Below are positions 1 to 8,631 of a stretch of DNA of 13,347 nucleotides, piece after piece. The notes under the pieces were generated by a model. That model saw only the letters and a list, made by a program, of their open reading frames with translations. It was not told where the DNA came from and ran no database searches. The DNA comes from Dunaliella salina (Eukaryota; Chlorophyta; Chlorophyceae; Chlamydomonadales; Dunaliellaceae), in NCBI GenBank assembly GCA_002284615.2, contig MU069473.1:360986-374332 (forward strand). The letters run 5' to 3'. The position numbers and the translations under genes are program-made. The first letter of the stretch is position 1; every line of letters starts with the position of its first letter.

Positions 1-44
<44 letters not shown>
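1..44. repeat. (AC)22 microsatellite at the left edge
   Basis: A pure AC dinucleotide run begins at the first base, so its true length is unknown. The window ends in a pure TG run, that is, the same repeat in the opposite orientation. Confidence 0.98.
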
Positions 45-46
<2 letters not shown>

Positions 47-1026
47 GCATGTGCGCACAAACGGTTCAAACACGATCATAGGTTGTCAATGCCCCGTCAT
101 TTGTAACATTACTGAGCGTCACAACAGAATGATTTTAAAAATGGTCAGCAAATGGTCTTCTGGGTCAAATCTTGTGCATTTGGATGTAGGCAGTCCGGAC
201 AAAACTTACGAACCTAACAGGTTGGCCCAACATGACCTGCACATCCCTGAGCGAGTCTCTGATGATGTAAAACCCTGCAATCTCTTCAAGCCCAACATCA
301 TGCTCAAGCTGGGCAAGGATTCAGCCGCCCTGATGCAATCTTGGGCATCCCTTGCCTGTAACGTGTCGGACAGACCACCCTCTTCACCCTCACATCCGTT
401 GCTGCAAAGTTTGAGGAGCAACACAGCATCAAGCAACATGACTCTGGCCCGGTAACCCCATGAATTGGATGTGCAAATTTGTCATATTCACTTGAGTGAA
501 GTCCTGGTGCCCAACAATAGGCCTCACAGCAACAACACAGGTAGTGATCCCTGCAAACAACTCCAAGGTTTTAAGATCGCTCTGCGCACAATTTCCCTGG
601 GCGTGGGTGGGACTTTTTATGCTGCCCAAACCATTGATCAATTCAAAAAACAAGGAATAGACCCGGAGACTCCAGAAAACATAACTTTTTTGGCAGTACG
701 TGTCAATCCAATTAAGAGTTATATATTCGGAGTCCTGAGGTCAAGAGCCATCGACTGGTTTTTATGTGGGTCCAATCGCAAAGGTGGGGATGGTGGGAGG
801 TAGAGGGTGGCCTCGACTTTTGGGGACCATCCCTTTCAGAATTTTTTCTTTTGAGCCACTTTTACAGAATTATAAGTACACCCTTGGATTCCTCAGCTTG
901 AGAAACTGTTGATTGGCACCTTCTTTAGCAAATTGGGTGAAAGGGGAGATCTCTGTGCATGAATCAGTCAGTGCCACATGTGCATGGGTGTAGGCTGCTA
1001 AGGGTACGAAGACAAACACGCAGCAA

Positions 1027-1225
1027 ACTAGGGATGAGTCATACATGGGATTGAGAGGAGCCGTACGCATTTAAAACGTGTGAAAGGCGCGTACGTCACG
1101 CACATATGCGCCACGTGCGATTGGCATTTTAGGCATTTTTTGCATTTGCATTTGAAGCATACGCATTTAAACGTCGATCTTATCAACAGGTTGAAATACG
1201 CATTTTCATGTATGACCCATCCCTG
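1027..1225. mobile_element. MITE-like insertion nested in transposon copy 1
   Basis: AGGGATGAGTCATACATG (1030-1047) is repeated inverted at 1207-1224 with one mismatch. CAGCAA occurs just outside on both sides (1021-1026 and 1226-1231) and may be the target duplication. The sister transposon copy at 3935-4632 lacks this segment, which supports a later insertion. The interior is rich in ACGCATTTAAA and GCATTT words and has no plausible gene. Confidence 0.6.
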
Positions 1226-1403
1226 CAGCAAGGAAATCCAAACTTCCATGATAGTGACAATGTGTAATATGCCCTTGCACGGTGAAGTCTGAAGGGCAGT
1301 TCATGGAATTGCAAGCCAATTGTGAGTGCCTGGAAGGGCAGGTTTGTGTGGGCGTCCATTCCTCAGGTTTTGCCCCATAACTCTGCTCTAACTCCATGTT
1401 TAC

Positions 1404-1451
1404 TGCGTTAAGTATTTTATTGCCTTGTGCGTTGAGTAGTTTATTGCATTG
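1404..1451 (+). repeat. Two 24-bp tandem copies
   Basis: TGCGTTAAGTATTTTATTGC is followed by TGCGTTGAGTAGTTTATTGC at a spacing of 24 bp. The inverted sister element has only a single equivalent, so the duplication is local to copy 1. Confidence 0.75.
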
Positions 1452-1730
1452 AGCAGATGGGCGGGGAATCTAAGGAGGAACAGATTGGCATCCTTTTCGT
1501 TTGGATTGGAGCACTGGAGGGGGTTCTGGGGGTGGTGGGTGTCAGGGGGTCCCCACCCAAAATTTACACATGCCTGTGGGCAAAATTTTTTTGGAGCCTC
1601 CTGGATAGACTCTCAAAGATCTACCAAACGTGTGCAACAGCTCCATGCCCATTCTATACAGTTTACACGCGAGCTTACCTCAACCAGACATGCTATCAAA
1701 AACATACTCATAACCCTGGTGCCCAGGAGC

Positions 1731-2029
1731 CGCAAGCTGCCTTTAATCCGTCAGATCCACATGAACTTCCCTGTCATCTTCTGGTGAGGGACTCACGGCT
1801 CTTAGAGCCAATGTCATGGATTTCTTAATAAATTCTGAGACTTATAAATAGCCTTTCAAATCAAATAGATGCAAGTATCTCCCTTTCCTGAATTGATGTA
1901 GGGAGAGTTTTTTCTGTCTATATTATTTTCTTTTTTTCTTTTTTACATGTCATTGTCATAACTTAACTCAGGCCAGGAATGTAAATGCACATGGTGACTC
2001 CAATGAGACGATGTGTCTCCTTTCCTCGA
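1731..2029. other. No gene seen
   Basis: Stops occur in all frames, with an AT-rich, poly-pyrimidine patch near 1920-1950. I see no coding, RNA or repeat signal beyond that. Confidence 0.5.
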
Positions 2030-2460
2030 TTGACAAGGGGAGAAAAGAGGGGAGCCCTTGCTGTAGTGATGGGTAGCCTTCTCTAGGGGTGGGCAGGTCT
2101 CGAGTTTGCTGGGCCGGGCCTCTTCAGTAGAGTCATGGGTACCCTAGGCGGAGGTAACTTGATGGAGTACAATGATTTGCTATTTTTTTTTCTTATTCTG
2201 GCATTGGACTGGTGACACAAATTTGACACATTTGGCGACACAAAGTCAAAAAGACTAATGGCACAAATTTACTGCAGGTCAGCTTCTTGATAAAGAGAGC
2301 TTTTGAATGCACTTCAAAGCAAATTCAGAGCGGCTTCAGGAAACTGGGCTGAAAGCAAACGAATAGTGCTGTAAAAGCGCAGTCTCAAAGGGGCAGTGGA
2401 ACTTTCTGTGCCAGCGCTGGCTGTTGGGTCTTTCTTCTATGCATGTTGCCTAGCACACTT
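2030..2460 (+). repeat. Dispersed repeat, copy A
   Basis: It shares with 2590-2830 the order GGTCTCGAGTTTGCTGG, GAGTCATGGGT, CCTAGG, GGAGG and, further on, CAGCGCTG plus TGTTGGGTCTTTC. This copy has roughly 200 bp of extra sequence between the two halves (about 2185-2400). I find no open frame that follows the similarity, so it is probably a non-coding mobile repeat or an old segmental duplication. Confidence 0.6.
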
Positions 2461-2589
2461 TCAGTGCCTGTTTCAGTAACAGAGATTTCGGTTCCTACAT
2501 GACATTTTTCTCTTGTTCATTGCCAATTGCAGCAAAGAAGCTGTTATCTGCCTCCTGGCTACGGCTGGCCCCTGTGCAAAAAATGGGCC

Positions 2590-2830
2590 CATGCTGAGAT
2601 TTGGATAGCTTCCTCTGAGGCGAAGGTGTGGGTCTCAAGTTTGCTGGACAGGGCCTCAAGGTTGACAGCAGAGTCATGGGTGTCCTAGGTGGAGGCGAAT
2701 TTGCTGGAGTGAACTGCTTTGCTCCCCTTCCTCCTAGTCTGAATTTGTACGGTACACTCTCAGATTCAGCGCTGAATGTTGGGTCTTTCCTTCATTCACG
2801 CTGGCTTTTGCCCACCGTGCACTTCTTACT
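2590..2830 (+). repeat. Dispersed repeat, copy B
   Basis: It is the direct-orientation partner of 2030-2460: GGTCTCAAGTTTGCTGG, GAGTCATGGGTGTCCTAGG, then CAGCGCTGAATGTTGGGTC. It is shorter than copy A because it lacks the central extra segment. Its ends were not resolved by eye. Confidence 0.6.
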
Positions 2831-3635
2831 TCTTCCTTCTTCCTAGAAAGCAGCTGGAATAGCAGCAGAGATGGGAGGAAACCCCAGGGAGCGTCCTGTG
2901 GGACCAGCGAGGTGATCAGAAACTCAGGGCCTTGATGGGGTTGCTTTCTGTAGTACCAGAGCTTTTAGATTTCTTCCTGTCGCACTACTTCAGAGAAAGT
3001 AACAATTAGAAACATGTCCATTCAGTCACGATAAGAAACCTTTCTTACGAGGAAAAAAAAGAAAAAGGAAAGTGCTTAGGCAGTGAAACAGCTCCAGGAA
3101 GCTCCGAGTAAAACTCTGTGCTGGACAACATATACAGCCAGCATGCATCAAAGGGAGGCTACACAAATCAGCGTTGAAACAAATAATAAGTCCACTCAGC
3201 TGATTCAAGGTATGAGCAACCAAACAAACGAGGATCTGGCGAGTTGTTGGCCGACTGTCCAGGTGTGCATCTATCCTCTGCGCAAGCAGCCCGTCCAGAA
3301 GCCCCCACTCCTGGTTCTCCAGTTCTCAGTCTTTTGGGCTTCAAAAAAATGATGGTGATTGGTGTCATTATTCATAAAATTTTTACATCATTACAGTGGA
3401 CATCTAGTCACTCACGGTGGGGTGTCGCACCTCCAACCTTTTTTCATTGGACGAGCTTAGTTTACAAAGTGAGTCAATTATGTATGTTGGCTGCGGAGAA
3501 CATGTAACTTGACTCTGTTGTTTCAGTGTGTACCTCTAATATCCGTTGGCTGAAGTTTTCGTGCACGTTTTTGTGCACACGTACTGATTGGTGTTCTTGA
3601 GCATGCGGGAGCATTACTGAGCTTTGGTCTCTGTT
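2831..3635. other. No gene recognised
   Basis: The longest open frame on the plus strand (3083-3352, 89 codons) has no recognisable motif and overlaps equally long minus-strand frames. I see no splice-bounded coding pattern, so I treat it as non-coding spacer. Confidence 0.4.
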
Positions 3636-3934
3636 CCATCCTGACCCCCCGTCGGAAAGTTTTGTTCCTCTGAACCTGCTCTGATTCAGAGGGATGACCT
3701 CTGAAAGGCTCTGAATTAGCCACACAGGAGGTGCCTGATTCAGACAAATACTCAGACCCCGATCAGACCCTTTTCCCTCTGATCCATATCCATTAATTCC
3801 TAGCCTGACATCACTGATTCAGACCCTCTTCAGACCCCCCCGGTTAAGTGTGTGACAAAAAGTTCTTGGTGAGGCTAGAACCGCGGACTTCACGCATCTC
3901 TACACGGCGCTACCACGAATTTGTTGTGGCAATG

Positions 3935-4632
3935 CAGGAGGGTAAAAAAAAAGTAGTGGACGTCATGCCTAAATTTTGGGCGGGACCCCCCTGACCCACC
4001 CACCCACCCCTAAACCCCCCTTCCAGTGCTCCAATCCAGACAAATAGGGTATCAATCTGCTCCTTTTCAATTCCCCATCCATCTGCGTACTTACAATGCC
4101 CAACAAATGATTTGGTGCAGAGTTATGGGGCAAAAACTGAGATGCGGACGCTCATGCGGGCATGCCCTATCAGGCACCCACAGCTGGCTTAAAAGTCCAC
4201 AAACTGCATTTCTAACTTCAAGATGCTAGTTTGCATGCTGTGTTGTCACTATCCTAGGAGTTTGGAATGATTTGGAGCACCTTTGCACTAACACCCCTCT
4301 GACTGACACCAGTGCGCGCGTGACCTCGACACTCTGCCACACACACAGACCCCCCCTTTTATTCAATTTCCTCAAAGAGGGTGCCAATGGACGGTTCTTG
4401 AGCTCAGGATTCCAAATATGTATTTAGAATGTTGAGAAAGTGTCCCAGAAAAATTCTGGAGGGGGGGTCCCAAAAAGTCGAAAGCCCCCTCAGACACCCA
4501 CCCCTACCGACCTTCACCGTTCGAACCCATACATATACCAATCGATAGCTCTCAATCCCAGGATTCCGAATATGGGTGTCCCGATCAGATTGAACCTTGA
4601 CGTCCAAAAGCTGTGCTTTTTGGGGCCTCCTG
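3935..4632. mobile_element. Non-autonomous DNA transposon, copy 2 (inverted relative to copy 1)
   Basis: The ends are CAGGAGGGTAAAAAAAA (3935-3951) and CTTTTTGGGGCCTCCTG (4616-4632), an imperfect inverted pair. Both flanks carry a perfect 7-bp duplication, GGCAATG (3928-3934 and 4633-4639). It aligns in reverse orientation with 663-1603 along its full length but lacks the nested insertion present there. It is non-coding. It sits inside the larger element 3650-5970 and is therefore younger than that element. Confidence 0.8.
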
Positions 4633-4959
4633 GGCAATGGTACAATCAAAAATACATATACATCTATCTGTACATAATGAGCTCCTTCATAGGCTGTGCA
4701 TGCGCAGGACACGCCGCACTGTCTGCAAAAGGCCTTGCAATATGTTTCCCCACCATCAACAGTGGTAGGTGCAAATACAAACCACCTTTTGCATCACAGA
4801 CTTAGCACCCTCTGAATCAGAGCCACTTCAGAAGGTAGTTCTGAAACAGATGGGTGTTCTTCATCCGATTTTTTTACGGGAATCTAGATGAATTGGAATG
4901 ATTCTGAGAAAATGGACTCTGATTCACAGGCAATTCAGACATTGTGTGAGCAGGCAGTT

Positions 4960-5650
4960 GGGGCAAAGTTTGAATCAGACAACTATTACTCTAATCCAGA
5001 CCTCTTCAGAGCCATTTTCGTCTGATTCCATCCAAGGCAGGTGTCTGATTCAGACTAGCACTCAGACCCTGCTCAGACCCCTATTGCTCTGATTCAGACC
5101 TTTTAATTCCTGGCCATCCCAGGCTGCTTGGTCATTGAATGTACCTGATTCAGACCCTGTTCAGAGCCCTTTTTGTCTGATTCCATCCAAGGCAGGTGTC
5201 TGATTCAGACTAATACTCAGACCCTGTTCAGGCCCCTTTTGCTCTGATTCAGACCTTTTGATCCCTGGCCATCCCGGACTGTTGGGTCATTGAATGTATC
5301 TGATTCAGACCCTGTTCAGAGCCCTTTCCGTCTGATTCCATCCAAGGCAGGTGTCTGATTCAGACTCATACTCAGACCCTCTTTAGACCCCTTTTGCTCT
5401 GATTCAGACCTTTTGATCCATGGCCATCCCGGACTGCTGGGTCACTGAATGTATCTGATTCTGACTCTGTTCAGAGCCCTTTTCTTCTGATTCCCACCAA
5501 GACAGGTGTCTGATTCAGACTACAAGCCAGATCCCAATCAGACCCTTTTTCCTCTGATTCAGACCCTCTGATCCTTAGCAATCTTTGACTGTTCAGTCGC
5601 ACAATGTCTCTGATTCAGACCCTCTTCAAAGCCTTTCTGGTCTGCTCGGC
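4960..5650 (+). repeat. 155-bp tandem array inside the 3650-5970 element
   Basis: The anchor GGCAGGTGTCTGATTCAGAC recurs with CAG ending at 5040, 5195, 5350 and 5505 (GACAG in the last), exactly 155 bp apart each time. Each unit also has CTCAGACCC, GCTCTGATTCAGACC and a GGCCATCCC-type segment. Units toward 5650 decay. The core TCTGATTCAGA differs from its own reverse complement by only the central base. The arrangement resembles repeated subterminal protein-binding sites of DNA transposons; that role is inference. Confidence 0.85.
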
Positions 5651-5994
5651 TCTCATCCAGACCCCCTCCAGAGCTTTTTCCTTCTTTTTTTCATGATAAT
5701 AAAGGTGTTCAGACTTACTCTGATTCAGGGCGCCTTTAGAGGGTCCATCACAAGGCAGATGGGAACTTTAAAGTTAACGTTAGTCTGAATCAGACCAGCT
5801 TGATTCTGAATCAGACCATCATCAGAGGCTCTTCGTGATGCTATATAGCGGCAGCCTATGAATCAGACCACATTCTCTCTGATTCATAGGCCAATCAGAG
5901 GCACCCTCTGAATCAGACCCTCTTCAGACCAAATCAGACCTGAAATCAGAGAAACCAAAACTTTCCGACGCCATCCTCACCCCCATATCATCCA

Positions 5995-6030
5995 AGGAAA
6001 AGGGGACGCATTAGGAAAAGGGGACGCATT
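5995..6030 (+). repeat. Exact 18-bp tandem duplication
   Basis: AGGAAAAGGGGACGCATT occurs twice head to tail, about 10 bp beyond the right-hand direct repeat of the large element. Confidence 0.95.
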
Positions 6031-6535
6031 AAGCTCTGAATGCCATCAGTCTCCCCCATCACCTTTGCCATTAGCAGAGCCAGTAAAGGTGTGGAGCTTT
6101 GCTAGAAGCACCTGGCTCCGAAGCCCGTAATGCAAAGAGAGAGAAAAGTGCACTCAGGACACCAGCGCCTTCTTGCAGTTGCAAGCGCTCACCATGTGTC
6201 GTGTATAAGCTCGCATTACTGGACATCCAAGTGCGCAGATCAGGGGCGTTACATGCTTGGCCTTGTTGATGTCTCTGAGAAATCTGCAACCCCCCGAGAT
6301 GCCTCCTTTTTGTTTTTGCACCTCTTGCGGCTGCAAACTTTTGTGCATGTTGTACAGAATACACATGGGTTTTGCTTTAAAGGATGCGTCAAGTGGTTTT
6401 GGTGTCATTGTGGCCCTTTTTCCTCAAATGATTTGCACTTTTCCACAGCCTAAGATGCTTCTCTTACTCCTTCTTTGCGTTTTGATACACCAGGACTTGC
6501 ATGAAAATCAAGCTCAAGCTATCAAAGCTGAATGA
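6031..6535. other. No gene recognised
   Basis: Overlapping open frames of 84-107 codons exist on both strands, none with a recognisable motif. The plus frame ending at 6535 shares its frame with the open stretch that follows but is separated from it by a TGA. Confidence 0.35.
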
Positions 6536-6838
6536 TTAGGATTTGCTTCATTTCTTCAGCTTGTGATGCTTATCCATTTCTGCATTTTCATTATCAGGAA
6601 TGCCAGCATGAGGTTTCACTTTGCAGACACATATTTTGGACTAAGAGATGCTGATGATATTTGTTATTCTTTCGAGGACACATCCTTCATCATGTTGCCT
6701 GAGCTTCCCAGGGTAGCAGAGTTGCTCATGCGCATGGTGGAAAGAAATGACCATCAGGGGCAATGCATGCGTATGAAAATGGGTTATTCCAGTCAGGAAC
6801 TTCCCAGTGTGAGGATTGGATTAGACTGCCTAGTATAG
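6536..6838 (+). CDS. Unidentified open frame, possibly an exon or element relic
   Basis: The frame is open for about 100 codons and ends with TAG at 6836-6838. From the internal ATG at 6608 it reads with good amino-acid balance (FADTYFGLRDADDICYSFED, then LPELPRVAELLMRMVER). A splice-acceptor-like TTTTCATTATCAG precedes it at about 6586-6598. I recognise no domain. It could be a terminal exon, a small gene, or part of the element whose relic follows at 7083; nothing in the sequence decides. Confidence 0.25.
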   Translation, partial: LGFASFLQLVMLIHFCIFIIRNASMRFHFADTYFGLRDADDICYSFEDTSFIMLPELPRVAELLMRMVERNDHQGQCMRMKMGYSSQELPSVRIGLDCLV

Positions 6839-6885
6839 AGACTTATTCCTGGTCACTTGTGTGTGGTTAGTAAGGATTCCTTGCC

Positions 6886-7007
6886 ATATGTTTTTGTTCA
6901 GGGAGTCTTTTTAATTTTATTTTCAGAGTAAGCTTGGGTGCTTTTATATGTTTTTGTTCAGGGAGTCTTTTTAATTTTATTTTCAGAGTAAGCTTGGGTG
7001 CTTTTAT
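6886..7007 (+). repeat. Exact 60-bp tandem duplication containing an acceptor-like sequence
   Basis: Two perfect copies with a 60-bp period run from ATATGTTTTTGTTCAGGGAG to GCTTGGGTGCTTTTAT. Each contains TTTTATTTTCAG, which looks like a 3' splice site, immediately followed by AGTAAGC. The lack of any difference between copies suggests a very recent event or an assembly artefact. Confidence 0.95.
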
Positions 7008-7082
7008 GAGTGTCAAGGTCAAGCTCTTATGGCCCAAATCCAACAATAAGGATTAAGGTTTACTTGTGCGGAGGCCCTTGAA

Positions 7083-7330
7083 AGATGTCCACAGACTCTG
7101 CATACAGCTTTCCTGGGCATGGGTCGGACTATCTGCACTGCCCATACCTTTGGCCAATTTAAGGAACTAGGGATTGACCCTCGAGCTGTACAATTTGCGT
7201 GAAAACTTCCTTCATCCAGATGCGCCATCGAAAACAAAAGCACTCATCATCACCCTGGAGCAACGTGCTGTCAGAAACCCATCTTTCCTCTTCAAATGGA
7301 GGAGGCTCACGGTGCCATGCAAGATCAGGC
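7083..7330 (+). pseudogene. Second relic of the retroelement endonuclease-like domain
   Basis: The frame from 7083 reads LGMGRTICTAHTFGQFKELG then IDPRAVQFA, TGA (7200-7202), and KLPSSRCAIENK. It aligns with LGVGGTFYAAQTIDQFKKQG and QFTRELTSTRHAIKN of the relic at 51-1730. The segment corresponding to TKRVQQLHAHS is deleted and there is an in-frame stop. DNA similarity continues through ACTCAT and CACCCTGG (7240-7257), matching 1708-1720. The upstream part of the domain is too decayed to place. It is a dead fragment. Confidence 0.55.
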
Positions 7331-7413
7331 GAGGGAGACTTACGGTGTCATGCAAGACCTGCGTTAGTCACTTCTTACTGTTCTGAGGGACAGGGATACT
7401 ACATCATCCATAA

Positions 7414-7452
7414 CTGTAATTCAGCATGACAAGCTGTAATTCAGCATGACAA
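7414..7452 (+). repeat. 20-bp tandem duplication
   Basis: CTGTAATTCAGCATGACAA occurs at 7414-7432 and again at 7434-7452, separated by one G. Confidence 0.95.
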
Positions 7453-7619
7453 TGGCTCCTGTGAGCCTACATGTCTCCCTTACCCTTTTTGATTAGGAAG
7501 GGTTACACCTGCCTAAATGGTTTCTCTTCTTTCTCGTCAACATGATGCTCACCGGGGATCTGCGCAACACTTGAGGCTTCTGGCACTGCCATCACGGCCT
7601 TTGGGAATGATAACAAGGC

Positions 7620-7797
7620 TTACATCAAGGAACCAGTGTAGTCAAAATCATCATCAACGCTGTGATAGAAGCTGACAACCTTCTGCAGTAGCTCAGCAAA
7701 TGTGCCCCTCATGCTGATCCAGAGAACCCTCACAAAGTAAGCCTGCAACACATGCTCTCCAAGGTATAGAGATGTACATTTCTCTCCCCACGAATCC
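7620..7797 (-). CDS. Candidate terminal exon of an unidentified minus-strand gene
   Basis: A pyrimidine-rich acceptor CTTTTTTGCTGTCTAG ends at 7798 and opens a frame of 58 codons ending in TAA (7620-7622). It includes GEHVLQAYFVRVLWISMRGT and FAELLQKVVSFYHSVDDDF, with the balanced composition of real protein rather than of repeats. TGTAA overlaps the stop codon. I recognise no family and could not connect an upstream exon with confidence. It could equally be a transposable-element remnant. Confidence 0.3.
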
Positions 7798-8043
7798 CTA
7801 GACAGCAAAAAAGTTTTGGTTATTTTGGTGACTGCTTGAATTTAGCAGAACTATTGTCAAGCAGAAGAGTGCAGCAAAAAATAGCCAAGCATGCTCTTCT
7901 CTTTGATCCACAACTCTTTTGCAAAAGCCAGACATGTACATGACATTTTGCCCTCCAAGACAGCAAAATCTTTGAATTCAAATATATGTTTCAATTTAGC
8001 AAGAACACATACAGCATGTAATAAATATCTAAAAGTCATGGCT

Positions 8044-8298
8044 TTAATGCACACTGCACAAAATTTCAGCAAGGGCAAGGACAGACACGCATGATATTTT
8101 GCTGGTACAAAGTTTGCTCCTGTGAGCCTGTCTAAACGCGCACTGCTTCACTCCAAGATGTTTATTGCAACAATACTTTTGCTCAAAAGAATGGCAGAGC
8201 TCAACAATAGAAGTGCAGACCTCAGTATGATAGCCCTCGTGAAGTAAGTCGGACGTAACAGGATGGGCAATTGCATTCACATATCTACAGCCCCATAC
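8044..8298 (-). other. Weak candidate coding stretch, minus strand
   Basis: An open frame of about 83 codons follows an acceptor-like GGGGCTGTAG and includes DLLHEGYHTEVCTSIVELCH and FEQKYCCNKHLGVKQC. It ends in TAA at 8044-8046. It may belong to the same gene as the exon at 7620-7797, but no phase-consistent splice between them was found. The rest of 7800-8630 shows nothing I recognise. Confidence 0.15.
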
Positions 8299-8602
8299 TA
8301 CCACATCCCAAGCTGGAGATCCACTGCTGCATGCTACCTTTTGCCTCTTACATCATGTCCTTATGCAGAAAGCGCTTGCCTTCACAGCTCTTCTCCAGAA
8401 ATCCACTGCCTCACACTGCTCTTAACCTCTTGCATCTTGGAGGTTAGCAGCTCTTGCTGCTGCTGTACCACACCAGCTGTCATGAACCTGCAGGCAGATT
8501 GGAGCACAAGAAGATCGTCTGCAAGAAGAAGTTGTCGAGCAATTCATTTTATGTGTATGCTGGTTCGGTCCTTGCCGATGAACATCGCTCACGGTTTGAT
8601 GC

Positions 8603-8607
8603 TTACA
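8603..8607 (-). terminator. TGTAA polyadenylation signal candidate
   Basis: TGTAA on the minus strand lies about 25 nt after the stop codon at 8632. It is the typical chlorophycean signal. Another copy at 8347-8351 would give a longer 3' UTR. Confidence 0.35.
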
Positions 8608-8631
8608 AGCACTAGGTTACCAGGAAGAAGA

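Larger units (their letters stand above)
663..1603. mobile_element. Non-autonomous DNA transposon with inverted ends and 7-bp target duplication (copy 1)
   Basis: The left end CCGGAGACTCC (663-673) is the imperfect inverse of the right end GGAGCCTCCTG (1593-1603). It is flanked by AATAGAC (656-662) and GATAGAC (1604-1610), a 7-bp duplication with one mismatch. The element aligns along its length, inverted, with 3935-4632. Shared landmarks are ATATTCGG (722-729), the stretch near GATTCCTCAGCTTGAGAA (888-905), TTTTGCCCCATAACTCTGC (1368-1386) and CCACCCAAAATTT (1553-1565). It has no coding capacity. It interrupts the retroelement relic, and removing it plus one duplication restores that reading frame. 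The superfamily is not assignable; a 7-bp duplication is close to the 8 bp of hAT or P elements. Confidence 0.8.
51..1730 (+). pseudogene. Retroelement relic: endonuclease-like C-terminal domain, split by a transposon
   Basis: One reading frame runs from 51 to the transposon at 663 with a single in-frame TAA (453-455). It continues after the transposon at 1611. Readable segments are ITERHNRM, NLVHLDVGSPD, RLAQHDLHIPE, HELDVQICHIHLSEV, LGVGGTFYAAQTIDQFKKQG and, beyond the insertion, LHAHSIQFTRELTSTRHAIK. I associate this layout (RHNR, acidic strand, E-V strand, LGVGGT, LHAHS, TRRAI) from memory with the C-terminal nuclease-like domain of green-algal non-LTR retroelement proteins. That is inference, as no reverse transcriptase motifs are in the window. 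A second copy at 7083-7330 shares LG-G-T, QFK-GID and the final helix. The frame degenerates after about 1720. The stop and the insertion make it a dead copy. Confidence 0.55.
3650..5970. mobile_element. Composite element with 15-bp perfect inverted ends and 14-bp flanking direct repeats
   Basis: CGTCGGAAAGTTTTG (3650-3664) is exactly inverted at 5956-5970. Weaker inverted similarity continues inward through TTTCTCTGA and TCTGATTCAGAGGG-type sequence. CCATCCTGACCCCC (3636-3649) directly abuts the left end and CCATCCTCACCCCC (5971-5984) directly abuts the right end, a 14-bp direct repeat with one mismatch. The interior carries many TCTGATTCAGAC words, a partial 155-bp unit at about 3725-3845 and the main array at 4960-5650. 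A second transposon (3935-4632) is nested inside; without it the element is about 1.6 kb. There is no transposase frame, so it would need enzymes supplied in trans. Confidence 0.75.

Noticed and set aside
1028..1249. Cys/Lys-rich minus-strand frame (KCVCFKCKCKKCLKC)
   Set aside because: It arises from GCATTT repeats inside the palindrome-ended insertion, not from a metal-binding protein.
3848..3930. tRNA-like pattern on the minus strand (GTGGTAGCGC ... GCGGTTCTAGCC), possibly a tRNA-derived SINE head
   Set aside because: The spacing is roughly right, but the anticodon and T stems do not pair and the A box is poor. At most a decayed relic.
5650..5950. CRISPR-like array from the recurring TCTGAWTCAGACC words
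   Set aside because: Spacing of the words is irregular, and the long-range period is 155 bp with conserved inter-motif sequence. This is a tandem repeat in a eukaryotic transposon-like element.
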